Source of the DNA: Lucinisca nassula
Lineage: Eukaryota; Mollusca; Bivalvia; Lucinida; Lucinidae
Assembly (NCBI GenBank): GCA_963580285.1
Contig: OY757019.1
Location: 64,066,587-64,130,586 of the forward strand
DNA length: 64,000 nucleotides
Reading direction: 5' to 3'
Made by a program: the position numbers and the translations under genes. This document shows, one piece after another, positions 31,665-42,443 of the stretch (the stretch's first letter is position 1; each line of letters begins with the position of its first letter). The notes below the pieces were generated by a model that was not told where the DNA came from, searched no databases, and saw only the letters and a program-made list of their open reading frames with translations.

Positions 31665-31733
31665 ATGACGAACAAAAAAAACAATAAAAAAAGAAAAGAT
31701 GACGCCGGTCTTTCAATTAAAGAAAATCATTGA
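31665..31733 (+). pseudogene. Possible start of a pogo-type transposase, truncated
   Basis: A 22-codon frame, MTNKKNNKKRKDDAGLSIKE plus two residues, ends at TGA. The basic KKRK stretch followed by L-S-I-K-E fits the beginning of a CENP-B-type helix-turn-helix, and it lies about 220 bp inside a TA-flanked inverted-repeat element. The reading continues in another frame as KIIDR. The match is short, so it may be chance. Confidence 0.35.
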
Positions 31734-31796
31734 TAGGCCATTGCTAAACAATGCATTAATTTCCAGTTTGTCCAGGCACATGTTTAATAATAATTA

Positions 31797-32690
31797 CAGG
31801 TCAGTCCCGTTAGTACTCGCATCGTTACTACGCGAATGCGGATATAACGCGGGTGCGTCATGCCTCCCAATTTTTTTTCCAATCCGTTCCAGTTTCCCCA
31901 CCCACTAGATCAAAGTAACAAAATGTGAATTAACTTTTCCAACGCTGCGACCAGCATAGCTTGTCTTTTCTTTCCAGACACTTATAATCCCTTAATTAAT
32001 CCGTTATTTGTTGTAAATGTGTCATTGTTACCTATATGTATTCACACGATAAGCTTATCACGGTTGACCGATCTGCTAGCCAGTATACGGGATGCAATTT
32101 ACTGTCGGTACCTTTGATATTCGAGAAAGGCATGCCGAATGGTGTATTTAATCTCTTATCTCCTTGACACTTAGCACGCGGTCACCCATCCAATTAACCG
32201 CGATCTTCGTGAAGAAATCACTCTACCGATGTGAGACTTTTACCTATGTCCATTACAGTTTGGCTCGAGAAAACACAAAACAAAAAATCTAGATTGCGTG
32301 TCATGTCATAATGTGGACTGTTGTGTTAAAAGAAAATCGTTCTGAGCTAATTCATGCCCCTTGCGGTACACCCGAAAATAGTGAAAAAAAAACAACAACA
32401 AAAAAAAACCCCAAAAAAACGATCTTATATTTTTTCTTGTTTTAATTTTCAGTCGAAATTAAAACCCTTCAAATGCTTTCAAAAATCGTTTTCTGTAATA
32501 TTGGAAATGAAACGATCTTTTATTTTTTTTTGTTTTAATTTTCATTCGAAGTTTAAACCCTTCAAATGCTTTCAAACATCGTTTTCTGTAATTGGAAATA
32601 AAAAGATGCCGTTTTTAAATGGACATGTGACTTTCAAACACATGGTGAGAAGCGTTGCATTCACATGCGGAAACCAGTCGACTTAGTACA
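31797..32690 (+). mobile_element. Second pogo-like family (P2), left part, copy 1
   Basis: Begins CAGGTCAGTCCCGTTAGTAC after a TA (31795-31796), with repeated TACTACGCG-like words. The interior from about 31930 matches 35165-35960 and, more weakly, 34125-35012 (landmarks: cgctgcgaccagcatagc, ttgaccgatctgctag). The right end of this copy is missing where P1 sequence resumes. Confidence 0.65.
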
Positions 32691-33379
32691 TAGCTATTTA
32701 TAGATTATTTGGAAACCCAAATTTGCAGGAATTTAAAGGACAACAAAACACGTGAGAAACCTATTGTTTTAATTATTTATTGACGTCTTACTTCGACGAG
32801 CTCCATTACTTATCCTGAAACAAATAATAACTATTCAATTAGTATACCATGTAAATGTTGTTACTACAGACTAACCATCCATGTGCCCTTCCAAGCATAT
32901 TAGGGAACACGTTTGGCTCTGACATACATGTGACGTCACATTTTGGTTATCTCGTACTACTGATAACTCGAACTTTTTATTGGGTCCCGTCAGGTTCGAG
33001 ATAACGAGCGTCGACTGTATTTGACAAGTTCTTGGGATGACATTATGGGTGTATAATAAATGTTTGAAGGATCGATCCAGGTTGAAGGAATGTCCTTGGA
33101 TGTTTCACCAGTAAACAATTCTGATTCTGGTTGGTAAGTTGTAGATATATTTCGTTGTTTGATAATGCCGAGCTGTTTTCTTTTGGGACCCCCATTTTCT
33201 GATTTTGGAAAGATTATCTGGTCACAGACACTGGTGAAAATTAAGACCTGTCGGTGATTGGGATTTTTTTTTTTAAAACATTGTCAATAAGTTTAAAACA
33301 ACTTTTTTGAATACTAGACCTATCCGAAATGTAGCTAAACCTAAAAGTAGGTAAATAAATGCTCACCTGACCCCAAGCG

Positions 33380-33512
33380 TCTGTAGGGCGAGTTGTCTTT
33401 GGTCTTTGATATGGGGTGAGTTGTCTTTTGAATGTGGGGCGAGTTGTCTTTTGAATGCGGGGCGAGTTGTCTTTTGAAACAGAATGTGGGGCGAGATGTC
33501 TTGGGACGAGTT
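33380..33512 (+). repeat. GGGCGAGTTGTCTTTTGAATG minisatellite
   Basis: About five copies of a 25-30-bp unit with the constant GCGAGTTGTCTTTTGAA. It is bounded by gtctgtagggcgagttg and gggacgagttgtcc. Confidence 0.75.
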
Positions 33513-33557
33513 GTCCTTAATTCACTTACCGCTTGTAGAAACACTTGTTCCTTCAGA

Positions 33558-33821
33558 TTATTGGTGTCGTATTTCCCAAAGTAGTGAGATCTCGCAATAT
33601 CTGATTAAGACAATATTCTTTTTGATCGCATGGGCTGCCATGTCTTTCGGCAGACGATTAAAACTGCGCGCGCAATCGGCGCGATTCGGCTGGCTAAACT
33701 TCGTATTAACTTTGTACTTGGCGGTACCGTCCGGGAAAAGACGGTACCAAAAAACGGGACCAAATTTCGACGGCTCATTCATAAAATTAAATAACTTGCC
33801 AGACACATCAGGAATTGTCAT
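33558..33821 (-). CDS. Unrecognised open reading frame of 87 codons
   Basis: The minus-strand frame begins MTIPDVSGKLFNFMN and has mixed composition, with no tandem repeat under it and locally higher GC (CGCGCGCAATCGGCGCG). It contains a perfect palindromic pair, GGTACCGTC/GACGGTACC, at about 33722-33747. A plus-strand frame overlaps it across the same span (33484-33831), which weakens both. I do not recognise a family or domain, and see no signal peptide or clear membrane segment. It could be a first exon, a transposon remnant or chance. Confidence 0.2.
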   Translation of the reverse strand: MTIPDVSGKLFNFMNEPSKFGPVFWYRLFPDGTAKYKVNTKFSQPNRADCARSFNRLPKDMAAHAIKKNIVLIRYCEISLLWEIRHQ

Positions 33822-33839
33822 CTATATCTAATTCATGTA

Positions 33840-34124
33840 TTATGTCCAAACCTTTTTCTTGATTAAGTGAATTAATTCCATTTAAGTGACGCCATGTCGG
33901 CCTGAGAGAATATTAGATTTTTTACATGCACTTTGAGGATGACTATAACTGACGCTTTTTTTTTTCAGGTGTCCCAAAACTTTAGTCTTGAATGAAAATG
34001 CAACCCCCATGAGTGTCAGCTGGGTCATACTACTAAATATAAACTCCCTGGTGTCAACTTAAAATTTCCGTACGGCCTTGATGCAAGAAATGATCTACAA
34101 TAATAAAAGATGGTAGCTTGTCTC
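33840..34124. other. No recognisable feature
   Basis: AT-rich DNA without hairpin ends, arrays or frames I can support. Confidence 0.45.
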
Positions 34125-35012
34125 CTTTTCTTTACAGATGCCCTCAATTAATCCGTTGATTTGTTGGTTGTAAATGTGTCATTGTTACTACTGTAATTGT
34201 CACAGTTGACCGATCTGACAGCCAGTTTACCGAATGCAATTTACAGTCGGTTCCCTTGATATCGGAGAAAGGTAGTTCATGCTGGCATGCTGATACTAGA
34301 ATGTGTATTATTTTTTTTTTAAATCTCTTTTTGACATTTATTGCCCTGGCGAATTACTAGCCAAGTGGATAGGTCTCGTACATGTATATTCCATGTACTT
34401 TTACCATTAAAATGAAGAAGAAAAAAAAAGATTTTTGTTTTTAAAAGACAATCGTTTGGAAATCTTTTATCGATGTAATAGAAAAGAAAAACAATATGAC
34501 TAAAAAATTGAACAGTCTTGCCACTATCGCTGACATGGAACTCTTCAGCAAAAAGAAATAAAGAATAGCTGTCTTTCCCGCCATTTTTCTCATTTGGTGG
34601 AGGTGAATATGTCAGTTTTTTTTATCGCTAAACTTTATCATTTTTGAATACATTTTAGAACAATATGTGTCCCGAGTTTTTTTTTATTATTATTAATAAT
34701 AATCATCAGAAATTAAAGGATATATAGGGAACAATTGCGCAGGAAAAGTTTTTGCTGGAGATTTAAGACTGTTTTAAAATAATTCTTGTTCAAATTTGGT
34801 AAGGTCATATAGCAGAATACCTTCGTTTTCAGCGGACCTAAGCGGAAGTGACGTCGTGCCGGCGAACCCTATTGGCATAAGGTCCTATTCAGTCCAGGCT
34901 GAATGAAGGTCTGTCGTTATAGTTAATCGTTTATTTTGCAGTATATTCTTAATTGAACAACTTGAAAAGCACAAACATAACGAACAAAAAATATAGGCTG
35001 CGAGTCATGTCG
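34125..35012 (+). repeat. Internal P2-type sequence, copy 2, left half
   Basis: Diverged copy of the P2 interior (caattaatccgttgatttgttg, cagttgaccgatctgac). It continues to tgcgagtcatgtcg, is cut by the hAT-like element, and resumes at 36664. Confidence 0.6.
34820..34909. repeat. Small inverted repeat, about 90 bp
   Basis: CCTTCGTTTTCAGCGGA on the left and TCCAGGCTGAATGAAGG on the right pair with three to four mismatches. It may be a tiny MITE; the target duplication is unclear. Confidence 0.4.
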
Positions 35013-35045
35013 CAGTGCTCCAGCTAGCTACTTTCAGAGGGGCGG

Positions 35046-35120
35046 CCCGCCCCTCGTGCCCTTCTGGCCCGCCCCTCTGCCCTAATTGCCCGCCCCTCGG
35101 CCCTAAATGCCCGCCCCTCG
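35046..35120 (+). repeat. CCCGCCCCTCGGCCCTAAATG minisatellite
   Basis: Four GC-rich words of about 20-24 bp just inside the left end of the hAT-like element. Related words (TGCCCTCTGCCTTTGCCC) lie inside its right end at 36590-36650. Confidence 0.75.
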
Positions 35121-35164
35121 ACCCGTCCTCTTAATCCCAGTGACCAATCGATCAGCGTTTTTGA

Positions 35165-36448
35165 CATCTCAACGCTGCGACCAGCATAGCTTGTCTTTTC
35201 TTTCCAGATGCTTATAATCCTTTAATTATTCCGTTATTTGTTGTTACTGTGTCATTGTTACCTTTGTGTACTCGCGAGATAAGCTTATCACGGTTGACCG
35301 ATCTGCTAGTCAGTATACGGGATGCAATTTACTGTCGGTACCTTTGATATTCGAGAAAGGTAGTTCACGCTGAGAAGGCATGCGCCAAATGGTGTGTATA
35401 ATCTCTTATCTCTTTGACACTTAGCACGCGATCACCCATCCAACTAACCGCGATTCCGTGAAAAGATCACTCAGCCGATGTCGCCAAAAAAGCCGGCTCC
35501 TTGAGTGAGACTGTAGAGATTATATTTATACCTATGTCAATTACAGTTTGACTCGAGAAAACACAAAACAAAAAAAAAAAATAATAATTAGGTTAATGTG
35601 GACTGTTGTGTTGAAAAAAAAATCATCCTGAGCTAAATTATGCCCCTTGCGGTACACCCGAAAATAGCGGAAAAAAAACACGATTTTTTCTTGTTTTGAT
35701 TTTCATTCGAAGTTAAAACCCTTCAAATGCTTTCAAATATCGTTTTCTGTAATTGAAAGTAAAAAAGATTCCGTTTTTTAAATGGATATGTGACTTGTAA
35801 AACATGTGGTAAAAAAAAATAACGATCTTTTATTTTTTCTTGTTTTAATTTCCATTTGAAGTTAAAACCCTTCAAATGCTTTCAAAAATCGTTTTCTGTA
35901 ATTGGAAATAAAAAAGATTTCGATTTTAAATGGACATGTGACTCTCAAACGACTGTCACTTTGAAACTTTTTATGAAATTTCAGCACACATTATCATTGG
36001 TTTTCGTTACCAAATCATAACAGGGTTACTGATGAGGCTTTAGTAGCCGAAACTGTGCAGTCTGACCCACTTCAGGTTTTTAGAATGTGTTCATTGTTCT
36101 TAAAGGATACACGTTTTATTCTTTGTAAACACCTGGTAGCCACGTGGTTAGTCGGACATAATATGGCGGCCGCATTTGCATTGGCGGTAAAAGCGGAAAT
36201 AATAGCCGATTTTTTCAAATGATTTATGCAACAAAAAGGTATTTTAGGACATTCTAAAGTACAGACACTTCTTCTTGTGTCCATTCCTTGGGACCTTTAA
36301 AAATAAATGATGGAAATACGTGTGTCCCATGCATGTCAACATTTTTAATAAAGTCGGTCCAGTCATTTCCGAAGTTACTACGCGCCTCGCCTATAACACG
36401 ATCTGGATTTGTGCACCCCGACCAGCGCGTAGTAACAGGACTGACCTG
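35165..36448 (+). mobile_element. P2 pogo-like element, right part, copy 3
   Basis: The interior matches copy 1 closely from cgctgcgaccagcatagc onward. The right end (reverse complement CAGGTCAGTCCTGTTACTAC) is followed by TA at 36449-36450. The left end is replaced by the hAT-like element's subterminal repeat. A minus-strand frame (36254-36457) runs over the end and is not recognised as a transposase. Confidence 0.62.
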
Positions 36449-36663
36449 TATAAGCATACAATAATAATAAGAGAAGAAGCCTCTGAAGTAGCTTATTTAG
36501 GATAGAGGTTTAAACGTAGCTTCTAAGTTACATGTAAAAATTATTAATGAAACAGATAACTATTCATTATAGACCACAGAAATGATGCCCTCTGCCTTTG
36601 CCCTCGCGCGCGAAAGTGCCCTACCCAGCGCCCCTCTGCCCTAAAATCCTAGCTGGAGCACTG

Positions 36664-36950
36664 TGTCGTGATATGTGGACTTGTTACGTTAGAAAAAAAA
36701 TTGTTTTGAGCTAAAACATGACCCTTGCAGTACACCCAGAAATAACCGAAAATACGATCGATCATTTTCTGTGTTTTGTAAACTGACATAAAAATAATTC
36801 ATTTTTTTATTGGTCATGTGACTTATAAACACGTGATTAGACGAATTAAAATGGCGGTTTCATTTGTACTTGCAATTTGTCACAGGATTTATGCAATTCA
36901 AAGATAGTTTTGGACGTTCTTTGGGTGATCTATGAAAGTTGCATGTTATA
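36664..36950 (+). repeat. Internal P2-type sequence, copy 2, right half
   Basis: Continues the sequence interrupted at 35012: gatatgtggacttg, ttgcagtacacccagaaa and aaaatggcggtttcatttg match copy 1 (about 32305-32370) and copy 3 (about 36160). Confidence 0.6.
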
Positions 36951-37054
36951 GGAAGACATAAAATATGTGACAGTCGAGTTCAAAATCATTTTTAAGATCA
37001 CTTGCAGCAAAAATTAGGAGCAAAAATTCCCTTCATGTTCTGTTTACTTCAGTA

Positions 37055-37424
37055 TTTCTGCAAGCTCTCAGCGAGCTAGTTTTGATGAAAGCTCCCAGGT
37101 TTTTGAAAGCTTAGAAATGACCATGCTTTTAAACAAGATAGTGACCAGCTAGTGATCCTATTAATCTGTGTAATTTGTTTGCAGCGAGCTGGCAGCATCC
37201 CAGACACAACGAGCTTGCTGTGAGCCTGCTCAGCTTGTGCATTTTTGTAAGAAGTACTGTCCAACTTCGACTGTATATTGTCAGTGTTTTAAAGTGAGTG
37301 AACAGTGAAGGTCCCGTTGAGACTGCATCCATCGTCCGTCCGTTTGTCAATGTCAACATTTTCAAAAGATATCTCCTCAGAAGCCAAGGTCAGTTTTAAA
37401 CAAATTTCATATATAGCATCTATA
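37055..37424 (+). repeat. GAGCTNG-word remnant and truncated 5' segment of a Helentron-like element
   Basis: Scattered agcgagct/gagcttgc words to about 37230. At 37325 a catcgtccgtccgtttgtc tract leads into a catctcctcagaagcc-type segment resembling the 5' part of elements 1, 10 and 13. The hairpin before it and the 3' end are missing. Confidence 0.5.
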
Positions 37425-37962
37425 GAATCAATGTTGTTTTTTTTATGCCAGTTGTGTTTTAAAAATAATTCAAGAACAGTTAAAGAAAATTTGTTCAAAT
37501 TAATTCTTAATAAAATGTTCTTCATTTGTTCTTAAGTGTTCTTAAAATGCTCATCTTCTGTTCAAATAAAAAATTCAAGAACACTTTCAGAATATTTGTT
37601 CTGATTAATTGCTCATAAAATATTCTTCATTTGTTCTAAAAAGAATTCAAGAACACTTTAAGAACATTTATTCCAGTGAAGTGTTCTTCAAATGTTCTTT
37701 TTTTGTTCTAAAATAATTCAGGAACAGTTAAAAAATATTTGTTCTTAACAATTGCTCTTAAAATATTCTTCATTTGTTTTAAAAAGAAGTCTAGAACACT
37801 TTCAGAACATTTGTTCTAGTTTTAAGTGTTCTTAAAATGTTCTTTTTCTGTTCCAAAAACAATTCAAGAACATTTCAGAACATTTTTACAGATTAAATTG
37901 TTCTTGAAATGTTCTTTATTTGTTCTAAAATCTGTTCAAGAATCATTTAAGAACATTTCGAT
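37425..37962. repeat. Palindromic-word array (TTCAAGAACATTTGTTC)
   Basis: About 530 bp of GTTCTT/AAGAAC words with unit spacing near 90 bp, ending gaacatttcgatc. It may be one half of an array whose other half is 43978-44205. Confidence 0.75.
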
Positions 37963-38249
37963 CGTTCAACGCAACACTGGGCTAACTCAGTTTTTGAAAA
38001 TTTTACAGGAGACAGTTTTTTATGTTTATTAAATTCATAAATAGCTCATCAGGGTATTATTGAAAGCTGATCTATAAGGTAAAATAAGGTGTTTGAAGTG
38101 AAGTATGTTTTATTGCATGGCATGTGACAGAAAAAGAGATATTAAACAAAGTTTGAGTTAGATCAGTTTTCCCATTAAAAATATCAGATTTTCGCAATTA
38201 AAGTTAATGCAACACTGGTCTAACTGGAATTAAATCAGTGTTTCTTGTC

Positions 38250-38679
38250 ACTTTCTATTTTCAAAAACAATTATTCTTACTCAGTAGAAGCAAAATCTAA
38301 AGTTCAAAATGAAAACTTAACTTTCATGTATTTGAAGAATTTTCATTGCTGCAAAACAGTAAAATAACATTTTCCCCACCCTTCTCCTTGTAATCTAATA
38401 CTATGTCATGTAGATACATAAATGTAAGACATGCAATTTAAAATTACTTTTGCATTTAATTGCTTTTTCCAAACTATATCTTACAGCAGTAGCCATTATA
38501 CATTAAATGTATGACTATATATTTAATTCATGAAGCAAGTTGGAAAATTTGTCATTTTTTCGAGCCTTCACGAGCAAAACTCAAAATAAAGATTTCAATT
38601 GTAATGAAGACACATATAGAGATATATATACAGACAAACAAATTTTCAAAATAAAACATTAACATATATTTGCCATAAT
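38250..38679. other. No recognisable feature
   Basis: AT-rich DNA between the subterminal palindrome and element 14. I see no array, hairpin end or convincing frame. Confidence 0.5.
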
Positions 38680-38993
38680 TATACCCCCACAAATGAAATT
38701 TGGGGAGGGGGGGTGGGTATATAGGAGTGAGCTTGTCGGTCGGTCGGTCTGTCGGTCAGTCTGTTGACTTGGTTTCCAGACGATAACTCAAAAAGCGCTT
38801 CACCGATTTTAATAATTTTTGGTAAACTGATGTAACATCATAAAATGCAGGTCAAGTTCTATTTCCACTACAATTCGTCAATTTTCGACATAGTTATGGC
38901 CCCTTTCAAGTGAAAAAATTGTAAAATGGCGCTGTTGTACTATCAAGGCAGTTTTTGTGGGGGTATTCATCACCTTTAGTGATAGCTCTAGTT
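38680..38993 (+). mobile_element. Minimal Helentron/HINE-like element, 314 bp (element 14)
   Basis: Hairpin ATACCCCCACAAAT...TGGGTAT (38681-38720), GGTCGGTCGGTCTGTC tract, one single unit, then TGTGGGGGTAT (38956-38966, exact inverse of ATACCCCCACA), hairpin ATCACCTTTAGTGAT (38969-38983) and TCTAGTT (38987-38993). All hallmark parts fit in 314 bp, so the tandem array is not required for the end structure. Confidence 0.88.
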
Positions 38994-39017
38994 AGGACTC
39001 AGTGCACTTAGATTTGT

Positions 39018-39450
39018 TGGATTTGAGGTTTAACATACCTGTCAACACTGTATAGGTCATTTTAGAGACGTTGCTTCCAATTTTGTAGGACTTTTACCCA
39101 ACATTGAGATGACATCACGTGAACGAGTCCGTGAAGTGAAGACCCCCTATACCCCACCTCTCCCCAGGCTGACATTTCATGTGAATGAGGCTGACATTTC
39201 ATGTGAGAAAACTGGGGTTTACTGGGGTATACATTATTTTTCTTATTCTTGCTCCAAGACATAGGTTGTGGGTACGAGCACTCACAACCTATGTTTGCAG
39301 TATTTATATTATAAGAAAAGTATCAAGGATTTTCATCAGAAAAATGGCCATTTTGGAGATGTGAAAAATGCAAAATGTCGCACAGGTGTGTTATCGTAAC
39401 GGAATGACATCTCCAGCCCTGCTGCCCAATGAAACCAATAGAGTTTATAT
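39018..39450. repeat. Dispersed repeat shared with 56275-56440, plus a palindrome
   Basis: The words caacactgtataggtcatttt, gacttttaccc.acattgagatga and ccctgctgcccaatgaaacca occur in the same order in both places. A near-perfect palindrome (ACATAGGTTGTG...CACAACCTATGT, 39259-39294) interrupts this copy. Confidence 0.65.
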
Positions 39451-39562
39451 GCATGGGCGGTCTGACTCGCACCACTTTTCCTGGGCAGGCTTGGAACCTC
39501 TAAGCGGTTTACCAGTACTTATGTGCGGTCGGTTTCAGCTCTGCCTAGAAGCATAATGCAGC
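39405..39562 (-). repeat. SINE body fragment, copy E
   Basis: Minus strand: the words agtactggtaaaccgcttag and aagcctgcccaggaaaagtg match the bodies of the SINEs at 27495 and 42444. The tRNA-like head is missing. Confidence 0.65.
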
Positions 39563-40448
39563 CCAATCTATTTCTTCAAGCCCCGATTGGCGGGGGCCCG
39601 AGGTGCACTTAGTTATTTTATTCTATTTTTAAAGACAAGCCCTGGAAACTCTAATTAAACACACTGTCAGGAGCAAACATAGCTCCTTATGCACACATTG
39701 AACATTTTTGGTTGGTGCAAAGTGCATTTGTATTCCAGCAGAAAAAGTATCTTGATAATCTCAAGTCCTTTTTACTTAGTGTTATGTTGTACCTTTTAGC
39801 ACTTACAAATTAGCAGACTACAAAATCTTGAACTGGACTTCTTGAAAAATAAGTGTGTGCTCTTGTTAAAAGTGTGCTTACAATGATAAATATGGTATGC
39901 TAAACTATTGGGACATGATGCTTCATGCGGACTGAACAAATTATTTGTCTAAATCGCGACGGAAGTAAGGGCGAGGATTGTGGCCACGTAAAATCGATTT
40001 AAGCCCCCCAGTGGAAATCTTCCACTGACCGTTCCAAGGCGGCTCTTCCGTGGCGATTTATTTATGTTGTTGTTTGTTACTTACTGTGTGTATCACTTGT
40101 GTCTTTTAATTTTGGATGGCCATATGGCCATTTTGTGGGAAAGTAACTGTCCATATGGCCTTCCTTTGTTTAGGTTTCCATTATGGTCTGGTCGCTTAAT
40201 GTTTGTATTTCTTTCCCTTTGGTGTCTTTTATGGATGGAGTAAGTTAATTGTATCAATTCCTGATCTTTGTTTTACTTCTACTTTCCATACTAAGATTAC
40301 ATTGATTCACATGGCATCACAATCATTTATTTTTAACTCATTATTGTCTCCAATATGATTGGACAACAATGTTAGTCCCTTGCATGAATAGGAAATTATT
40401 GTTTTGAAGTATGAACAGCACTTTACAGTATCACAAAGTTTACATGAA
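39563..40448. other. No recognisable feature
   Basis: About 0.9 kb of AT-rich DNA. I see no tandem array, hairpin end or convincing frame. Confidence 0.5.
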
Positions 40449-41233
40449 CAGTGTTCTGCCAAGGCCGCGCCCTTGCGCCATTGGCGCGGAAAAAATCTGT
40501 ATGGCGCAGAAAAGTTGACATCCATGGGCCCGTGGGCGCATCCAAATTATTGCCGGGCGCACCTTTTTCTCGAGGAACGAACCGTCATCATGTCTTGATC
40601 CGGTTGCTTTCCTTTGAAGTCTATTAATCTGCAGCCCAATATATATTTTTAGCCTCTCAAAATTAACCCAACACGTTTTTCACACCTGACACCTGTGGAC
40701 TGGTCACGTGTCAGTGGCCGTAAATATTGCCTTTGGTCTGATAATACCCAACGCTCTTATAATAATTTGTTTATGGTAACAGATTCCTACTTAATTGTAG
40801 AGCCAACAGCGAATGTTCTGATCAGGCTGCGCAGGCTGATCTGTCTCTTTTTGATCAACCCATGTTTCATTGTTCCCCAAAATTATATTTCCTTAGGCTA
40901 AAAATAGTAATGAGACACATTTAGCTGAAGGCCAAGAAAAAAATTCTGTTTGATCTTTTTTGTGTACCGACTGCAAGGTCATGATTTTCATGTCAAAGTC
41001 TACAACACCTGTTTAACATTGTATTTCCACATTTAAAAGTCGGACAGAAATAAAATATTGATTGATAAATGGCCCTTTCAAGAGGTCATACTCGCCCTTT
41101 GTATAAATTGATTTTGTTTTTGTGAATGGCCCTGCTTTTTTGGTGAATGGCCCCACTTTTTTGTAAATGGCCCGACAATTTCGTGTCTGACGGGCCATTG
41201 GCCCATGTTTTTGAATTTCTTGGCAGAACACTG
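40449..41233. mobile_element. hAT-like element with 6-bp target duplication
   Basis: Exact 15-bp inverted ends CAGTGTTCTGCCAAG with direct CATGAA flanks (40443-40448, 41234-41239). Inside the left end are GCGCC/GGCGC words; inside the right end are five or so AATGGCCC words (41066-41190). There is no transposase. The end sequence is similar in pattern to that of the 35013-36663 element (CAGTG-C/T-TC...AG), so the two are probably related families. Confidence 0.75.
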
Positions 41234-41368
41234 CATGAATCCCTTTGGGTGTCCCCTTCAATGCACATTTGTAATGTTTTTTTTTTCTAACTTCTAGACT
41301 AAAGATAGAATGTGGGTGCTCATTAGCTACCCCAACCCATAAGCTAGGTTTTGAGCAGTAATAAGAGA

Positions 41369-41654
41369 AACAAGAGCACCGCATGCGGGCGCCAACGCTC
41401 GGCTGCAGAAAGCTAAGTGGAAAAAGGGACGTAACTGTGCCAAAAATATTTTGGGGGTTACCTCACCAATTGGTACGAGTTCCATTTTTCATAATGAACA
41501 ACTAGTCCGAGTTTCAAGTAAATATGTTCAGTAATGACAGAGATATTCCAAAATGTCCAAGTTTTCGCACGACGACAACGCAGACGATGATGCAGACGAC
41601 GCCAGACCTATGACAATACCTCGTCATTTTCTTCAAAAACAGCCGAGCTAATAA
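41369..41654 (-). mobile_element. Minimal Helentron/HINE-like element, minus strand (element 16)
   Basis: On the minus strand it starts TTATTAGCTCGGCTG (41654), has a GGCGTCGTCTGCATCATCG tract and one single unit, and then CAGCCGAGC (inverse of GCTCGGCTG), palindrome CCGCATGCGG and TGCTCTTGTT ending at 41369. It is one of only two hints of minus-strand orientation in the window. Confidence 0.75.
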
Positions 41655-41911
41655 TGTATACCCCTGTCTTCATCAGCTCAACATATAGCTTGATATAACA
41701 GGAATTAGAAGGGATGACTAAGATATATATAGCCTGGATTCTGTGTAAAAATGTATGTTGTGTGTGCTCACTAGAGTCCTCTTGCTAAGGCGAATAAAGT
41801 ACGTACTCTTAACATTGTTTTTACAGGAAAATATCCAAAAATATATTAAATATTTCCCCTGTAGCTACACGTATTTGTTATCTGAACCTAAATCAAGAGC
41901 ATCTTTAAATA

Positions 41912-42095
41912 ACCCTGGTGGTTCAGTCTGATATGTATCTGACTGGTGATCAAGAGGTCATGGGTTCAATCCCTGCTATGTGTCCAACAGAATTTTTTCA
42001 TGAAGACTGTTCATGAAATATTTTCTATAAGTCTACCCTGAGGAAAAGATTGGTTAGGAAAATCTGGCCCTAATGTTATAGAACTTTTTTCATGC
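41912..42095 (+). repeat. tRNA-derived SINE, copy F
   Basis: Head with TGGTTCAGTCTG (A box-like) and B box GGGTTCAATCCC, followed by a body with aagtctaccctgaggaaaag, a diverged form of the body in copies A and G. Confidence 0.65.
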
Positions 42096-42443
42096 TCAAC
42101 TCACTTGAGCATGAAATTTGTCCTGGTTATTATAAATTTTAAAATGCCTAAAATTCTGTGCTAATCTGAGGGAAAAAATTGCCTCCTTTATTTGCATCTT
42201 AATATTTATGAGCATTAATAATTTCATGCTCAACTGAGTTTAACATGAAAAATGTTTTATAACCTCAGGGTCTGACTCTACATGACCTAAATAGTGATTA
42301 CTGGGCCTTTAAGCTCTAAATCAAACCAAAGTAGACCATTGTGTTAAAGGATAGCACTTTTGAAGTCAAATTTTCATGACACAGCGATTTACATGTAAAG
42401 TCAAAATATTTTTGTTTTGGACAAGGTACCCACTCTTTTTGAG

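Larger units (their letters stand above)
31445..33017 (+). mobile_element. pogo/Tigger-like DNA transposon (P1)
   Basis: Inverted ends CAGTTGACTCTCGTTATCTC (left) and CAGTCGACGCTCGTTATCTC (right, reverse complement), bounded by TA at 31443-31444 and 33018-33019. Length 1573 bp. Subterminal repeats of TATCTCGA (31461, 31470, 31480) are typical of such ends. A second pogo-like element starts inside it at 31797. A short frame at 31665-31733 reads MTNKKNNKKRK then LSIKE, reminiscent of a pogo transposase start, but this is weak. Confidence 0.8.
35013..36663. mobile_element. hAT-like element with 5-bp target duplication
   Basis: Exact 15-bp inverted ends CAGTGCTCCAGCTAG on both sides, with CAGAGGGGCG repeated just inside both. 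Direct TGTCG flanks lie at 35008-35012 and 36664-36668. The related locus at about 32296-32325 lacks the insert and reads gtcatgtcataatgtgg, which supports a 5-bp duplication. Subterminal GC-rich word repeats (CCCGCCCCTCGGCCCTAAA, 35046-35120) may be transposase-binding clusters. The cargo is a P2 copy, and no transposase frame was seen. The hAT assignment rests on the CAGTG ends; canonical hAT duplications are 8 bp. Confidence 0.7.
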
